A stretch of 64,000 nucleotides of DNA from Cloeon dipterum (GCF_949628265.1 NC_088786.1:40321681-40385680); one strand, 5' to 3'. Positions 48,601 to 60,934 are shown, counted from the first letter of the stretch. Notes: generated by a model from the sequence alone, not told the origin. Program-made: numbers and translations.

Positions 48601-50363
48601 AATTTTTTATCTCAAAACGGAGGAAACTTAAAGAGTTTTACCAAGTTCATCGCATGTGCAGGACCACTGCCGGTCTGGAAACCGATTTTCAGAATTTTCG
48701 CGCCCATAGAAAAATTAAAATTAATTTTTTCCTTTTTTTTCTTCTGTGCGGGACGAAAATGGTTGTATTTTTCTTTAAATTCTGCCGTTTGTCTGATCTT
48801 CCACTACGAGCCCTCATTGGACAGGTTTTGGAGAGAGCTTCAACCTGGGGTACCCTAACGACCTTTTTCAGGGTACCGCGACCTGAGATCGACTCAGAAA
48901 TCATTTTTTATGCTTTTTCAGAATTTTCAGGCATATTTGGCGATGATTATTCACCTTTTCCTGGGACCGACCTGCCTCAGGTTTCAGGTCACGCGACCTG
49001 AGAAATTTAATGCGGTTTTTCCGGCGCCAAATTAATTAATTTCGGTCTCGGCGGCTTTTTTTTCCTCAATAATTTCTCACCTGGATGTGAGGAAACTGTA
49101 GGATCTGAGGATGGCTATTTCGACGTAGAATCTGGGCACCAATTCTCTAATTGAGGCGATTTTGAAGAACCAATTGCGGCACGTCTCTTTGGCTGCCTCG
49201 GGAACCATGTCGGGCGTGAAATCGACCGGCAGCTTGCCCCTCCTGGCAGGAAATAATTAATTAAATTCACATATTTCATTTTAAAGCTTACACTCTGTTC
49301 CCTTCAGCCTTGGATCTCAACCTGTCGTGAACGAGCTGTCCGAAAATGTCCAGAATGTCCGTGATGAGGACAAATTTGCTCGGGTAAAACTGGGTCACGT
49401 TCGTGTCGGCAAGCAATTTTGAGCACTGCAAATGGAAAGTAATAAAAAATTAATTTAAACTCTTGAAAAATCAAACCTGAATGGCGATTTTCAAGGCTTT
49501 AACCCTTTGGTCCGTATTCCAGGCCTGTTTCAGCTCGGAATTGAGTTGTTCTATCCTGGCGACGTACTCGCCTTGCGTCAGGTCGCCCTCCTCCTTCACC
49601 GAGCCCTCTTCGAACTCGTCCAGCTGCTCCAGCCGGTTTTTCACCTTCTCGATGACCGCGTTTTGCGGCGGACCGACAGCCTGCGGCCGCGCTACAACTT
49701 TATCTCCGCCGGACAAGAAGCTGGTCATGATGGACAGCCTTTCGGAGGTGGTGAACCGCGTGAGGATGGCCGCCTTCCTCGCCGACCACTCCTGCAGAAC
49801 GTCGTCCTCGAAACTGTCCGAGATTTTCCGCCGCTCCGGCTGCTCCCACTGATTTAAAAAACAAATTCTTCAATTTTTATTCTTCTCAGGACGTGAATTA
49901 AACCCACATTCGCCTCCTCCACGGCGATTTTAGAAAGAGGATCGAGCTCCTCTTTGGCGAACTGGCTCAGCGGGTCGGTGCCGTCGAGGGCCGCGCCCAG
50001 AGGGTCCGCCAGCACCGCCGTCACGTTTCTGCGCGGCTGCGGCGTGCCGGGCGTCGACGAGTTCGTGCTGCTGCCGGCGCTGCTCACTTTCCTGCTGATT
50101 GATTTGCTCTCGGTCACCTTCAAAACAAAGCCGCGGAGATTAATTAATCAGGACGGATTAAAACAATAATACTGGTCCGATTAACGGCCTCAGAGGGTGG
50201 TCCATCACGTCGTCTCGTTGGCTGCGCAAGAATCTCTTCTCCAACACAAAGTCTCGTTTTCTCGGCGTCCTGAATTGTGCACAGTCAAATTATGTATGAC
50301 ATAATCTGCGCGGAATAATTTGTAAATTTGCACTCACCATTGAAACGGGATTGATTTGGACAT
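42645..50363 (-). CDS. VPS35L: VPS35L (VPS35 endosomal protein-sorting factor-like), 19 exons, 984 aa
   Basis: Coding exons, 5' to 3': 50338-50363, 50173-50269, 49908-50117, 49477-49848, 49292-49425, 49081-49242, 47927-48095, 47691-47863, 46975-47075, 46734-46915, 46528-46671, 45092-45258, 44874-45036, 44206-44398, 44005-44144, 43788-43950, 42991-43124, 42799-42930, 42645-42737. Phases close to 984 aa (human protein about 960). Family hallmarks in order: DPLS-repeat N-terminus, [56 protein letters not shown] and HIEKVDSND-LYG. VPS35L is the alpha-solenoid scaffold of Retriever (with VPS26C and VPS29), which joins the CCC complex on endosomes to recycle membrane proteins to the cell surface. 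Intron 14 has a GC donor. Introns 6, 11, 13 and 17 carry repeats. Confidence 0.95.
43145..43740. repeat. Tandem hairpin repeat in VPS35L intron
   Basis: Three head-to-tail units of roughly 170-245 bp (about 43145-43318, 43320-43492, 43493-43740). Each starts with a CTGCGCAG-like / GATGGCG / AGCGTCC series and ends with the reverse series GGACGCT / CGGCCGCCATCTTTGC, so each unit is itself a hairpin. A related single arm lies downstream of TTC27 at about 38910-38960. Confidence 0.65.
44495..44763. repeat. TIR element in VPS35L intron
   Basis: Inverted ends built on TGCAAAAATTA-CCGTT-GACTCGTCTCGACCTCC face each other around a loop with CCCTCC / GGAGGG-like runs. Non-coding, MITE-like, about 270 bp. 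Confidence 0.65.
45325..46260 (+). repeat. Dispersed intronic repeat R, copy 3 (VPS35L)
   Basis: The block order of copy 1 is preserved, including the GACATT, GGGGCCC, GGTACC and GACCTTTTTCAGGGTACC segments, with a middle section shared with copies 2 and 4. Confidence 0.7.
48140..49030 (+). repeat. Dispersed intronic repeat R, copy 4 (VPS35L)
   Basis: The same block order as copies 1 and 3, ending with GACCTTTTTCAGGGTACCGCG and a CAGGTCACGCGACCTGAG palindrome. Confidence 0.7.
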
Positions 50364-51192
50364 TTTACGCGGGGAATCGTGGCAAAAGAATCTCTACACT
50401 CGTTGCGAATTAATCGGCGTAAATGCATCCGTTCAATTAATTGTCTGCATTTCTGCACCGCCTCTCTGTCAACCAGGCAAACACACAAATTCACAGATGA
50501 CTGCTGAAAATGCCGAGAGAGGTAAATAGCCGACGCCCACTAAATCGCGCCGCTGATTGGCCCGCGAACGCGCAGATCCCTCCGTTTCATTGGCTGCACG
50601 TGAATGCTACTCGGCAGCTCATTAGTTGCAGCCGGGAGTTGGAGTTTTTCGGCGTTGAAGCGCGCTCTTTTTGTTACTCCCTCCCTGTTCCCCCTCAGTT
50701 GAACGAAAAATACAATGTTTTTAACGTTTTTCGTGATTTCTGAGGCAAACTATCGCTGGAAATCTAACAAAATCATCTTCCCCATTGAGCATGGGTGCGT
50801 GGTTTGAAGAATTTATGCCATCGCGTTTATAAAAAGCTAAAAACTCCGTTGTATACGCAAAGAATTTTGATTAGACGTCAAAGAACTTGAGAGTTTAGAC
50901 CAAATGATTCAATGAAACACAATCTGCTGTTTTTTACCAATCAATTTTATTTCAATTTTCAATTAATCTCGTTAAAAATCCATGTCAAAATTATCCTAAA
51001 CAATTATTCAGCCCGAATCCAAACTAAATACCGCTAAATACATAAAAAAATATTTTTTAAAGCCAACTGATTTGGTGTTTCGTCCATAACATGAAAAACG
51101 CGGGAAATTTTAACTGTATTTTAGATGTGAAAATAAATCCTCTGCACAAAATAACATTTTCACACAATAAAAATACAATTATTCCCTCATCC
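50364..51192. other. VPS35L 5' region and spacer to lectin gene L1
   Basis: The VPS35L promoter should lie just to the right of 50363. I see no clear TATA box, and no coding exon in this stretch. Confidence 0.4.
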
Positions 51193-54100
51193 TTATGGTT
51201 CTTCACACAAAAAGATATAAAAGTATCCGGTAACAGGTGTGTAATTTTGGGGGTAGAGGTATCGGTTGAAGAGGATTGGGCTGTAGTATTCATATCTTTC
51301 CAGCAGGAAGTTGTATTTGCTCACTCCCATCAGCGTTTCAACGCAAGGGTACCGGAAGGCGGACGGCGCCGTGTTGAAGAAAGAGTCGTGCAGAATTTGG
51401 CGGCTGCGACACCACACCTCGTGCGTCTGGTTGATCGACTCCGTGTCGCCGGTTGGCACCGTCGTACCAGGGTCCCCTATTTATTCCAAATCAAACATTT
51501 TTTCCCGCCAAAACAATTTGAGAGCTGCGTCAGAGCTGGCTGGATTTGAGAAAGATGTAATGGGGTCTCTGCAAGTGCTCAAATAACCAGCTCTCACGCA
51601 TGCGCACTTATTATTTTGGCGGGAAAAGTTCGCACGTGTAGCGCTGCAGTTTTTGTTAGGAAAAAATGAATATTAACTAATTTGACCCTCAAGAATCGAT
51701 TGGTGTGCTCAGAAATTTCCAAATTTCGTCTAAGATGGTTTTTAAAAGAAGAAAGGGAATTTTCACCGGTTATTGTGTTGGTCAGTTTCAACTGCGCAAC
51801 GCTCGAAGGCTCGTAGATTTTGAACCCACGTTCACAGCATATTTTGTACACATTAACGGGATTCTGGAATATATATAGAAATTCTGGATATATGTGTCAA
51901 ATGTATAAAATAATAAACGTTTATACAATCGCTCCAGAAAGATCGACATTTCCGACGTAATACGTCCTGTTCAGCAATGTTTTCATGGATCCATATTTGT
52001 CTTTTCAAAAATATGTGAACGCATGACTTTAATAAAATATTCATGAAAAATTACCAGATAAAGTTGAAGAATTGTACAGCAAATCTTTGGCCGTTTGCTG
52101 TATCGAAAAATTATTATATACGCCGTATTAAGAATTAATTTTCTATTTACATTTATTTCGCATGGAGTAGAATTTGACATCCAACAAAATTTGCGTAACG
52201 GAATACACGGCGTCGGAGGCAAAACCTATAGAATATTTAAAAAGAATTTCTGAAAATCTCAAGGAGAATCTTATAGGTTCGCCAAGATGTTTTGAAACCC
52301 CCCAATCTCTTTTGCTACCTGGGTTGCGAATGTTCCATCGTTATTGTTTATTTTGACTATATCGGAGACTAAACTTGGCACCTTTTCCTGGCCACATTTG
52401 TAATTCTCGTAGGCAGTCGAACATTCATCGTCATTTTCTATAAAATATTATACTGGGATTGGTTTTTAAACAGTATAAATGATTGTTACTCATATCTTTG
52501 CACTCGTCGTAAGCACCAAATCCTTGCTGCAGTTTTGCGGGATCCTCTTGAGATACGAATTCTATCTGGCGGAGCATTGCAATGCTATCCAATCCATTGA
52601 AGTCGAACTTAAAATATAAAAACGAAATATTAAGAATAAATTTTAATCAGTTTAATAACTGAAATAAAACTCCCAGCCCTACAAATGATTGAATACTATA
52701 CCAATCCATTTTCCACTCCAATGCATTTCAAAAAGCACTAAATAATATAACGTTTGGTCAAATAAAAAAGCTTCAAACTTATATAATAACGACCTTCTGA
52801 TTAATAGAGATGTTTGACGTAAGAAATTGGCTCGCGTTCAAGAGCATGTCGATTTGTTCTGGGGGAACAAAATTAATTAATTTTCAACAAACACAAATCC
52901 CGATTAAAACCATTCGAAACATCCCAAATTTCTGCACATTCGGTCTGCGTGGCCTTCTGGCTGGTCGCCTTCTTCCTCACTTCGCAGAGAAAATCTTTCT
53001 TCTCGGCGCAGTTGGCGGAGGCGAGCAGCACGGATCCGTTTCTAACCTCGAGATAAACACAATTTAAACCGTCTTTCGGATGTCCAGCCTTCCATTTCAG
53101 CTCAGGGTTGATGAAATTCTTGCTCAGGGAACACCATCGGAAGGTGGAAGGACAGCCCTGGTCCGTCCCTGAAAGCCAGAAGTCTCCAAGTATGTACGCT
53201 GGAAACCCTTTAGCTAAAATAAAACCAGAATGTCAATAAAAGTTTTTAATTGACACTTTGGCCACATACTCTGGACATTTTTGAAAAGCAACTCGCTTTT
53301 CCCGCCGACTCCATTGACATCAGGGTCAAGCTGACCTGGCAGCACCAATCCCATGCATTTTCCCAGCTCGACTTAAAGTTAAATAATTTTACAAGGTTTC
53401 GTATTTCAGGTTCAAATACATCAGTTGAAATGATTGTAAAGTAATTTACCGGTTTAGTTGTAAAAGTTAAAATGTTCCTGCCACACCCATCGTACCAGTT
53501 GCCGTACGAAAATATTTCTAGAGGTTTATATGTATCAAAATACTCAATATAAATATTTTTTCGTTAGAAATACCAAGAAGCTCATTATTAGCATTGAAGA
53601 GCGTTTGCTATGTATTTTATTTTAATATTATTTTAGTATAAAATCATTAAATAAAGCGAGATTCCTACATTTCGCTTGCATTCAATCGGACACGAAGCAA
53701 CACATGGTTTTGGGGTTGTACTTCTAGGACCCTGAAGGAATATTTAATCAAATTTACAAAAATTAACTTATTAATTAATCCACCTTGCAAGCGAATATGT
53801 ATTTATTTGTGCAGTTTCTATCGGTCATGATGGTGCCTGTGGAATTCAAAACGAAGCGGAAGTGGACGCAGCTCTCGTTGCTGCCCGCGTTGTCCGGCTG
53901 TCCCTTTTCCCAAACCAAATCGCCGGCGAGAACGGACGGCCCGCTGGGTTTGCACCAAGAAAACTGATTCGGAGGAGCGCCTTTCCACGTGCCGGAAGTC
54001 CAGTAATTATAATTTGCTTTCCAGTTTGCTACAAATGCAAATTTCGTAAGGGAAAATTGCACCATATTGCATCAGACTTGTAGTAAAGTTTAGAGAAAAC

Positions 54101-56207
54101 ATTTTAAGGGCAATTTGCTCTGCCAAATTGTCAATGCTGAGCGTCTCCATTCCCAAAGCGCAGCAACGGAGGTAGTTGGACTGCCAGGTCATCTACCCAA
54201 ATGTATTTAAGACAAAAATTAAGGGTTAGTTTTTATAAAAACCGGCTTGTTTCCCAGGAGATAAGTGTAGTTGCCAATCCCGATCCAAATTCCGTAGGAA
54301 GTTTTATCTAAATGATATGCAAATTCCTAAAATATAATCCAGAGTGTGATATTTCTGTATACTTAATAAATTTCCAGTCGGGTCAAACAAGGAAACCTTT
54401 TAAAAAGTTTAATTGAAAAGTTTTCCAAGAATAAATGAACACACATCTTTATCGCATAATTTCGGGCAGTCGACGTTGAACTGGCAGATGAAGCGCAGCG
54501 CTTCGTCACATCTTTTTAAAATCATCCCGCTTTCTGCTGCAGCGTTGACGACTGCCAGACAGCTTTCGGTGGAAGAAGGGGCTTTGGTGGTTGGAAGGAA
54601 ATAATTGGGCGCTGAAAGAAGGGTTTGCAACACTTTGAACCCAGTTGAACACCACCCGAAAATCTCGCCACAGCTTGGATTGTCGTTTCCCTTTGTGCCA
54701 CTCGTCCAAAACGTTCCATCTGGAAATTAAATTGAATTTTCTTTTTTTATACATGCAGTAAATGAAAATGTGCGAAAACCTTGCAAACCGCTGAGACAGG
54801 TCAGTTCTTCGATCGAGGTAACGGTCAGGAGAGACATGTCCATCGCTTTGCACCGCAGTCCTGCTTCATTTCTCGACATCTTTTGAATACAACAATTTAA
54901 AAAAGGCCTCGTTAGCATCTTGAAATTTCTACTTTAGCTGTCGAAACGTAATATTGCCTGTTGCCACACTTTGTAGACTTTAGAATTGAGCCATCAGCTA
55001 TAGAAACACAAAATTAACCCTTTTGTTGCACTGATAAATATTGATGCTATATGAATACTCTGAGATGGTTTTGATGTTGGATTAGCCTATGGAGAAAATC
55101 TTGCATTCAACAAGAATTAAAGAATAAATATTTTCGGTCACCAATAAGAATTCATCAAAATCCTTGCACGGCAATAAGCATGGGATAGGCTAAATTATTT
55201 TTTAATTAATATTTTGCCGCAAATTAAATATTGAACTATGTCAATATAATACCGTCGTGCTTGTAGTTGTTGTTGAAGTCTTGGTTGTTGTAATTGTTGT
55301 CGTGATGGTTGAAGACGTTGGAGCAGGATTTAATGCCAAAGTGGTTGTTCCAATTGGCGGCACACTTGGTGGTAAAGTTATTGAAACTGGCAAATTGCTA
55401 AATGATGAGGTCTTTAAAGTTGAAGTTATTCCTGAAGCTGGATTATTTCCTTGAATGGTGACGTCAGTAGGCGCATTTATAGTCATACCTTTAGATGATG
55501 TGATGCTGACTGCGTTATTTTCTGTAGAAATCGCGCTCGAATCTTGAGAATCTTGAGCTGCTGTTTCCAACATTTGAACCAAATATTATAAAATTTTCAT
55601 TTTTCACTACTTACTCGTCATTTCACTGTTTGCAGCAGCACTTTCCCCGTTTGTAATGGCAGAACTTCCTGTCGCAATGGCCGCATTTTCCAGAACCGTG
55701 GTTGGTATCGCACCGTCGTCGTCAGTCACAGGAAGCGTAGGTGGGAAAGTTTGAGTAGTCGTTTTGTATTTTGTCCCGTTTTTAGTAGCTTTTCCCATGC
55801 ACTTTTTGAAGCCGCAACACCTGATTACATTTTGTCTTCGAAGTGTTTTCACGAGACGTATTTTCACACGACCTTTTAAACATATATCTGTTCATTAAAA
55901 TGAATACATAATAGGATAGGAGTTTAATTTTGAGGGCTTTTTAAAAACATGAAATATTTTTATGTTACCGATTAGACCAAAATCTTTGCTTCATTATTTA
56001 TCCTAAAATTATTGTGATTACCCGCATTATTGCCGCTGATTCGCACCGCCTTAATTATCTGCTTCTTCAATTAAACAAATTTAAATAACGAAAGTAGGTT
56101 CGTTTTATTAAACATTTAAATATAAATTGACTTACTTGTTCAGCTTGCGAGATGGTGATTGCAATCAAGATGACCGATAAAAGGATAATTGAACAGATGG
56201 AAGTCAT
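51193..56207 (-). CDS. L1: secreted modular C-type lectin-like protein, 26 exons, 1,035 aa
   Basis: ATG at 56205-56207. Exon 1 (56136-56207) encodes a signal peptide. Then 56022-56064, 55615-55872, 55253-55560, 55059-55086, 54933-54997, 54780-54879, 54445-54719, 54363-54396, 54243-54307, 54063-54192, 53784-54028, 53669-53731, 53574-53607, 53450-53517, 53266-53371, 52911-53213, 52794-52858, 52702-52737, 52490-52607, 52319-52437, 52151-52225, 52055-52097, 51927-52000, 51767-51863, 51193-51476. Phases close to 1,035 aa. Layout: signal peptide; basic segment; Ser/Thr-rich linker to about residue 235; CTLD-1 (237-383); CTLD-2 (384-541) with WTSGTW, a QPD motif and FACK; CTLD-3 (563-730) with WLSGT and FLCE; then a Cys-rich C-terminal module ending FLCEEP. 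QPD in CTLDs usually favours galactose; the WND position is altered (TDRNC). Probably an extracellular recognition protein. The donor after exon 16 is my least certain junction. Confidence 0.75.
51495..51740. mobile_element. Palindromic element in the last intron of L1
   Basis: Lectin-locus family, about 245 bp, more eroded than the copies in L2 and L3. Both arms retain the CCCGCCAAAACAA / TTTTGGCGGG and GCGCATGCG cores. Confidence 0.7.
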
Positions 56208-56494
56208 AATTGCTAAAAAGAACCAAAAAGGCTGGACATGGACCACACTCTGATATCTACATCACTGCTTGCACAGGAGCAAAATAAAAAGCTAGATAGG
56301 TGCGAGTGTTTTGCTCTGGCTTTCGTGCTCTGTATTCTAAATATCCTGTTCGGCGAGACTGCACTTCCGGCATGACATATGGGAAAAATGATTTTGCGCT
56401 CACAAATAGTCAGAAATTTTGTAAAACTTCATCATCATAGTTAAAAATTTCAGCTTACCGACTAAAATAAAAAAAAATGCATAAGCAGGTCAGG

Positions 56495-56875
56495 AACTTA
56501 AAGAGCGTCTTTGATTAATAAGTTTCTAAGCCCACCAATCGATTCTTGAGGGTCGAATTAGACAAAGTGGATGTTTTTCAGACCTAAACGTCCAGCGAGA
56601 CAAAGAACTTTTTTCCCGCCACAATAATATGAATGCGAGGAGTGCGCATGCGTCAGAGCTGGTTTGGGCACTTGCAGAGAGACCGCAGCTGTAGGAATGA
56701 CTTATTTGTCAGATCCAGCCAGCTCTCACGCATGCGCAGATCTCGCATTCATTTTTTTTGGCGGGAAAAATGATCGCTGCAAACGTTTTAGTTGCAAAAA
56801 TATCCACTTTACATAATTCAACCCTCAAGAATCGATTGGTGTGCTCAGAAAATTGTAGCTTTTTATATAACACTA
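56495..56875. mobile_element. Palindromic element upstream of L1
   Basis: A complete member of the lectin-locus family with both CGATTC-TTGAGGGTCGAATTA-type outer arms and GCGCATGCG inner arms. Confidence 0.75.
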
Positions 56876-57069
56876 CAGATAATTGTTTTTTATTTCCCTA
56901 CTTTTTCACTGACCAATTAAAATTCATTATTTATTTTTAAAGTATATTTTGCGTAACAGGATTATTGAACTTATATAGATGAAAAATAAATCTTTCGCGC
57001 GTTTCATTACAATAAAAATATATATTATGCAAAACATTTATTCGCAAAGATGTGTATAATGTAAATTTT

Positions 57070-57610
57070 TGCTCATTGTCAGTCCACAGTTGGATTCTGC
57101 GACTGATGCAGTGCCGATGAAAATTGGCGCATCAGTTGCGCCGCTTCCTGCCGCCATGCTGGCCGTATTTTTCTCTGACGTAGCAGTTGCTGGCGTGCTG
57201 TTGATGTTCATGTCCTTTGAAAAGCACAGCTGGATAGTTGATTTTTTGTTGAAAGCAATTTTTTAAAAAGCATTATTGCCCGATTACAAAAAAAATTAAG
57301 GCCAAAATTTTTAAAAGGGTAAACAAACACAATCAGGGCCTTGGGGCGGACTACGGCACGGAATTTAAAAATATCGGTTGATACTGGGCGATATATTGAT
57401 GTTTCCATATCCTTTAACACGACGCGATATCGAAGTATCGCCCAGTATCGACAGATATTTTTTAAAAATGCTTGCCGTGATCCATCCCCTTATCTACGTC
57501 TACAACAATGGTATTGCATTAATTTTGGAATCGAATTGGTGAATAAAGTGAATAAAGATAAATTAAGGTGTGCTTGCATGGCTTGTTACCGACGTTTCTT
57601 TAATTAGCGT
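57070..57610 (-). pseudogene. Remnant of an L2-like 5' half (exons 2-3)
   Basis: About 57075-57220 is a near copy of L2 exon 3 (segments DMN-INSTPATATSEKN and SMAAGSGATDAPIFIG). About 57540-57605 matches the end of L2 exon 2, including the GCAAGC donor. Signal-peptide exon and C-terminal exons are missing, and L2 ends only 450 bp above. This is a decayed partial duplicate. The hairpin between its two exon pieces sits where L2 has a different hairpin (60500-60597). Confidence 0.6.
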
Positions 57611-58063
57611 CGTAAGGATTTAAACAAAACTATAAATAATCACTATATCATGCTGCTTAAATTATGTATTTTTATTTTTTACCATCACTATCAACCACTT
57701 CACAAAATAATTCAGGTTTAAAAAAATTTATACAGTTCAGCGGGGGCCATAGATTTGCGATAAAATTAGTTCGCACTATAAGCAGAAGCAAGATGGCGTC
57801 TGAATGTGGGAAACAAAAAGCCGTACGAGTGTCAAGAGTTTGTTTTTACGATCGAAAAGACGCAATTAGTACAAATTAGGTCACAATATTGAGCAAAACT
57901 TGCTTTCTTTCGCGCATTTTCAGGTGACATTTTATCGCGCCATTCTGCTCCACCGCGCGATGGTACAATTTTTCAAACTCTATTTTGTTGTGAGGAAAAC
58001 CCTTGCACAAATCAACATGTTCAAACAATTTGAAGAGGTAAAAATACAATTTTTGCCTCAACC

Positions 58064-60934
58064 TTATGGTTCTTCACACAAAAAGATAAGAAAGTAATTG
58101 GTAACAGGTGTGTAATTTTTGGGGTAGAGGAATCGGTTGTAGAGAATAGGGCTGGAGTATTTATATCTTTGCAGCAGGAAGTTGTTTTTGTTCACTCCCA
58201 TCAACATTTCATCGACGCAAGGGTACCGGAAGGCGGACGGCCCAGTGTTGAAGAAAGAGTCGGGCAGAATTTGGCGGCTGCGACACCACATTTCGTGCGT
58301 CTGGTTGATCGACTCCGTGTCGCCGGTCGGCACAGTTAAAGTACTTTTCCCTATTTTCAAATCATAGAGACCGTGTTTGACGGAGTTTCTGAGCCCACCA
58401 ATCGATTCCTGAGGGTCGAATTAGTTAGAATTGATGTTTTTGCCGTTAAAAAAGTGCAGCGCGACGTAAGAACTTTTTTCCCGCCAAAATAATATGAATG
58501 CAAGAAGTGCGCATGCGTGAGAGCTGGCTGGATCTGACAAAGAAGTCATTCGTACAGGCGGTGCTCAAACCAGCTCTCACGCATGCGCACTTCTCGCATT
58601 CATTTTGTTTTGGCGGGAAAAAAGTTCTTACGTCGCGCTGCTCTTTTTTAACGGAAAAAACATCCACTTTACCTAATTCGACCCTCAGGAATCGATTGGT
58701 GAGCTCAGAAACTTCGTAAAACACGGTCTTGAAATGAAAAGAAATTGAATTTTTTTACCGGTTATTTGACTGGTCAGTTTCATCTGCGCAATGCTCGAAG
58801 GCTCGTACATTTTGAACCCGCGTTCACAACATATTTTGTACACATTAACGGGGTTCTAGAACAATAGAAATGCCGGAATCTTAACAAATATGATAAATTT
58901 AATAAACGTGTTTACAATCCTTCCACCTTGATCGACATTTCCGACGTAGTAAGTCCTGTTCTGCATTGTTTTCAGGTATCCAAATTTGTCTTTTCAAAAA
59001 TGTAAACGCGAGACTTTAATTAAGATTCATGAAAAATTACCAGACAATTGTGGAGAATCGTACAGCAAATCTTTGACCGTTTGCTGTATAAAAAAATTAT
59101 TCCTGCACACAAAAATTATTTTATATAAAATCTATACATTTATTTCACATCGAGTAGAATTCGACATCCAACAGAAGTGGCGCAACGGAGCACACGTCGT
59201 CGGAGGCAAAAGCTACACATTAAAATATTTAAAGAATTGTTGAAAATCTTAGATGTTCTAACGCTTGATCCATTGCCAAATTTTGTGGTTGCTGGTGGAT
59301 TCGTCGTAGTTGTAGTTGAAGTTGTTAATGTGGTAGTTTCTGAATTGATCTGCTCTGTCAAAAGTGTAGGCGTTGAAGTAACTGTTGAGTCAGTTGACAA
59401 TGAAGGGATGAAGGTCGTGACTGTCGTGAGCGAAGAGGTTTCAGATTCCGCCGTCGTGTCACTGATGACATCATCAAGTGGGGAGGAAAAGGTCAGTTCA
59501 ACCGGCGAAGGGGATGTTTCGGCTTCATTCGTATTAATTATTTGATCAGCAGCAGTTGAAGTGCTTTTAAAATCTTGAATGTAAAAGGAATTAATTTAAA
59601 GGTGAGAGGGTAAATTAATAATATAGTTAAAAGCTTTACAGAAAATTCATCAGTTGCATAAGCTCTTAATGTTCGAAGCCGCCAATAGATGGCGCCACCG
59701 TATACATTCGTAATAAATTTAGTTTTAAGTCATTTATGCTGGGATTTCAGACTCAAACCTTCTACTGTGCATTCTTCACTTAATTTTCTTTCTTTTGACG
59801 CGCTGAAAACCAAAATCGGTTTAGCCAATCGCAGTAGAATCGTGAAAAAGCTATTTTTTGAAATTTCAAATCTTTTCGAACGTTTCTGTGGCGAATGGAT
59901 GGACTCTGATTTTGGTTTTCAGCACTTCAAAAGAAAGCATATAAAATTAAGAATGCGCGGTAGCTAGATTGAGTCTGAAATCGCAGCGGAAGTGCCTTAA
60001 AATCGAAAGTCTACGGTGGCGCCATCCGTTGGCGGCTTTGAACACTAAGGGTTTATACAACTGGTCAATTTTGATCTTTATTTTAATCGAGAATGCTTTG
60101 TTTTAAAGCAATCCAAGTCGCGAACGAAGAGGACACCATAGTTTTATTAATAATTCAATTTCAAATATTTTTTAATGAAATTTAATAATTTATTTTATAG
60201 AGGACCGTATTTATTCGCAAGATGAATAAAATTCAAATTATTTTACTCGGTTCAGAGTTTGATTGTGCAACAACCGATGAAGTGCCGATGGAAATTGGCG
60301 CATCAGTTGCTCCGCCGCTTCCTGCCGCCATGCTGGCCGCATTTTTCTCTGACGTAGTGGTTGCTGGCGTGCTGCTGATGTTCATATCCTTGGAAAAGTA
60401 TAGCTCGAAAGTGCGCGTTATTACAACATTTGATAAATTAATTTTCAATATACTTGGGTGTGATACATAGTCGATTATATATAAAAGTGAATAGAAAACA
60501 CCCAGCAAGAAAGTGGATATCCGAGGATATCCGCCCACTGACATCCTCCAGATATCCATGGGATATACCAGAGGATATCCAATTTCTTGCTGGGACTGTA
60601 TATGAAAATTGCTTGCTTGCCTGGCTTTTTAGCGGTGTCCCTTTAATTATCGTCGTCGTCGTCGCATCCACCGTCGGCGTCGGCAGGCACTTAAATCCAC
60701 TACAACACTTGATGATATATTTCCTCCGCAACGTCTTTGACACGTGAATTGCGATTGGACCAGAATTTCCTTTTTTCACAATGATCTTCACTTGGGGCTT
60801 CACGTCATTCAATTGTTTCACACGATTCAAAGACAAGTAAAAAAATAATTACGTACTTGTTTTTGTGCGTGTGCAACGGTGGTAAAAATAATTACTAAAA
60901 CACTGCTCCAGTATAAGCAGAGAGAGCACTGCAT
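58064..60934 (-). CDS. L2: short secreted lectin-family protein, ~427 aa
   Basis: ATG at 60932-60934. Exon 1 (60857-60934) is a signal peptide ending AHAQKQ. Then 60621-60797, 60247-60388 (or from 60403), 59263-59573, 59138-59212, 59041-59083, 58916-58989, 58759-58855 and 58064-58350. The phases close to about 427 aa. It shares with L1 the basic exon after the signal peptide (SKTLRRKYIIKCC / VKTLRRQNVIRCC), a Ser/Thr-rich linker, and the C-terminal module from NFCW-MSNST to FLCEEP. It lacks all three CTLDs found in L1. Exon 2 ends at a GC donor (CAG-GCAAGC). A hairpin element (60500-60597) sits in that intron. Secreted or extracellular; ligand unknown. Confidence 0.65.
58366..58737. mobile_element. 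Palindromic element in the last intron of L2
   Basis: Full-length lectin-locus palindrome at the same intron position as in L1, L3 and M. Confidence 0.8.
59668..60052. repeat. Palindromic element in L2 intron 3
   Basis: The ends GTTCGAAGCCGCCAATAGATG and its near complement GGCGCCATCCGTTGGCGGCTTTGAAC frame a 380-bp imperfect palindrome. It includes a TTGAGTCTGAAATCGCAGCGGAAG segment that also occurs at about 30700, in the 5' intron/UTR region of LRR-C. Confidence 0.65.
60500..60597. repeat. Short hairpin element in L2 intron 2
   Basis: The arms CCCAGCAAGAAA-TGGATATCC and their complement face each other over about 95 bp. It contains three further GGATATCC-type units. MITE-like. Confidence 0.7.

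Larger units (their letters stand above)
56208..58063. other. L1-L2 spacer with palindromic element and lectin remnant
   Basis: It contains a full lectin-locus palindrome at about 56495-56875, the L2-like remnant at 57070-57610, and a hairpin at about 57350-57485 built on TACTGGGCGATAT / ATATCGCCCAGTA-like arms. The L1 promoter should lie just above 56207. No complete gene found. Confidence 0.5.

Noticed and set aside
55257-55454. Val-rich plus-strand frame
   Set aside because: Antisense of the Thr-rich linker exon of L1.
59177-59545. 122-aa Val-rich plus-strand frame
   Set aside because: Antisense of the Ser/Thr-rich exon of L2.
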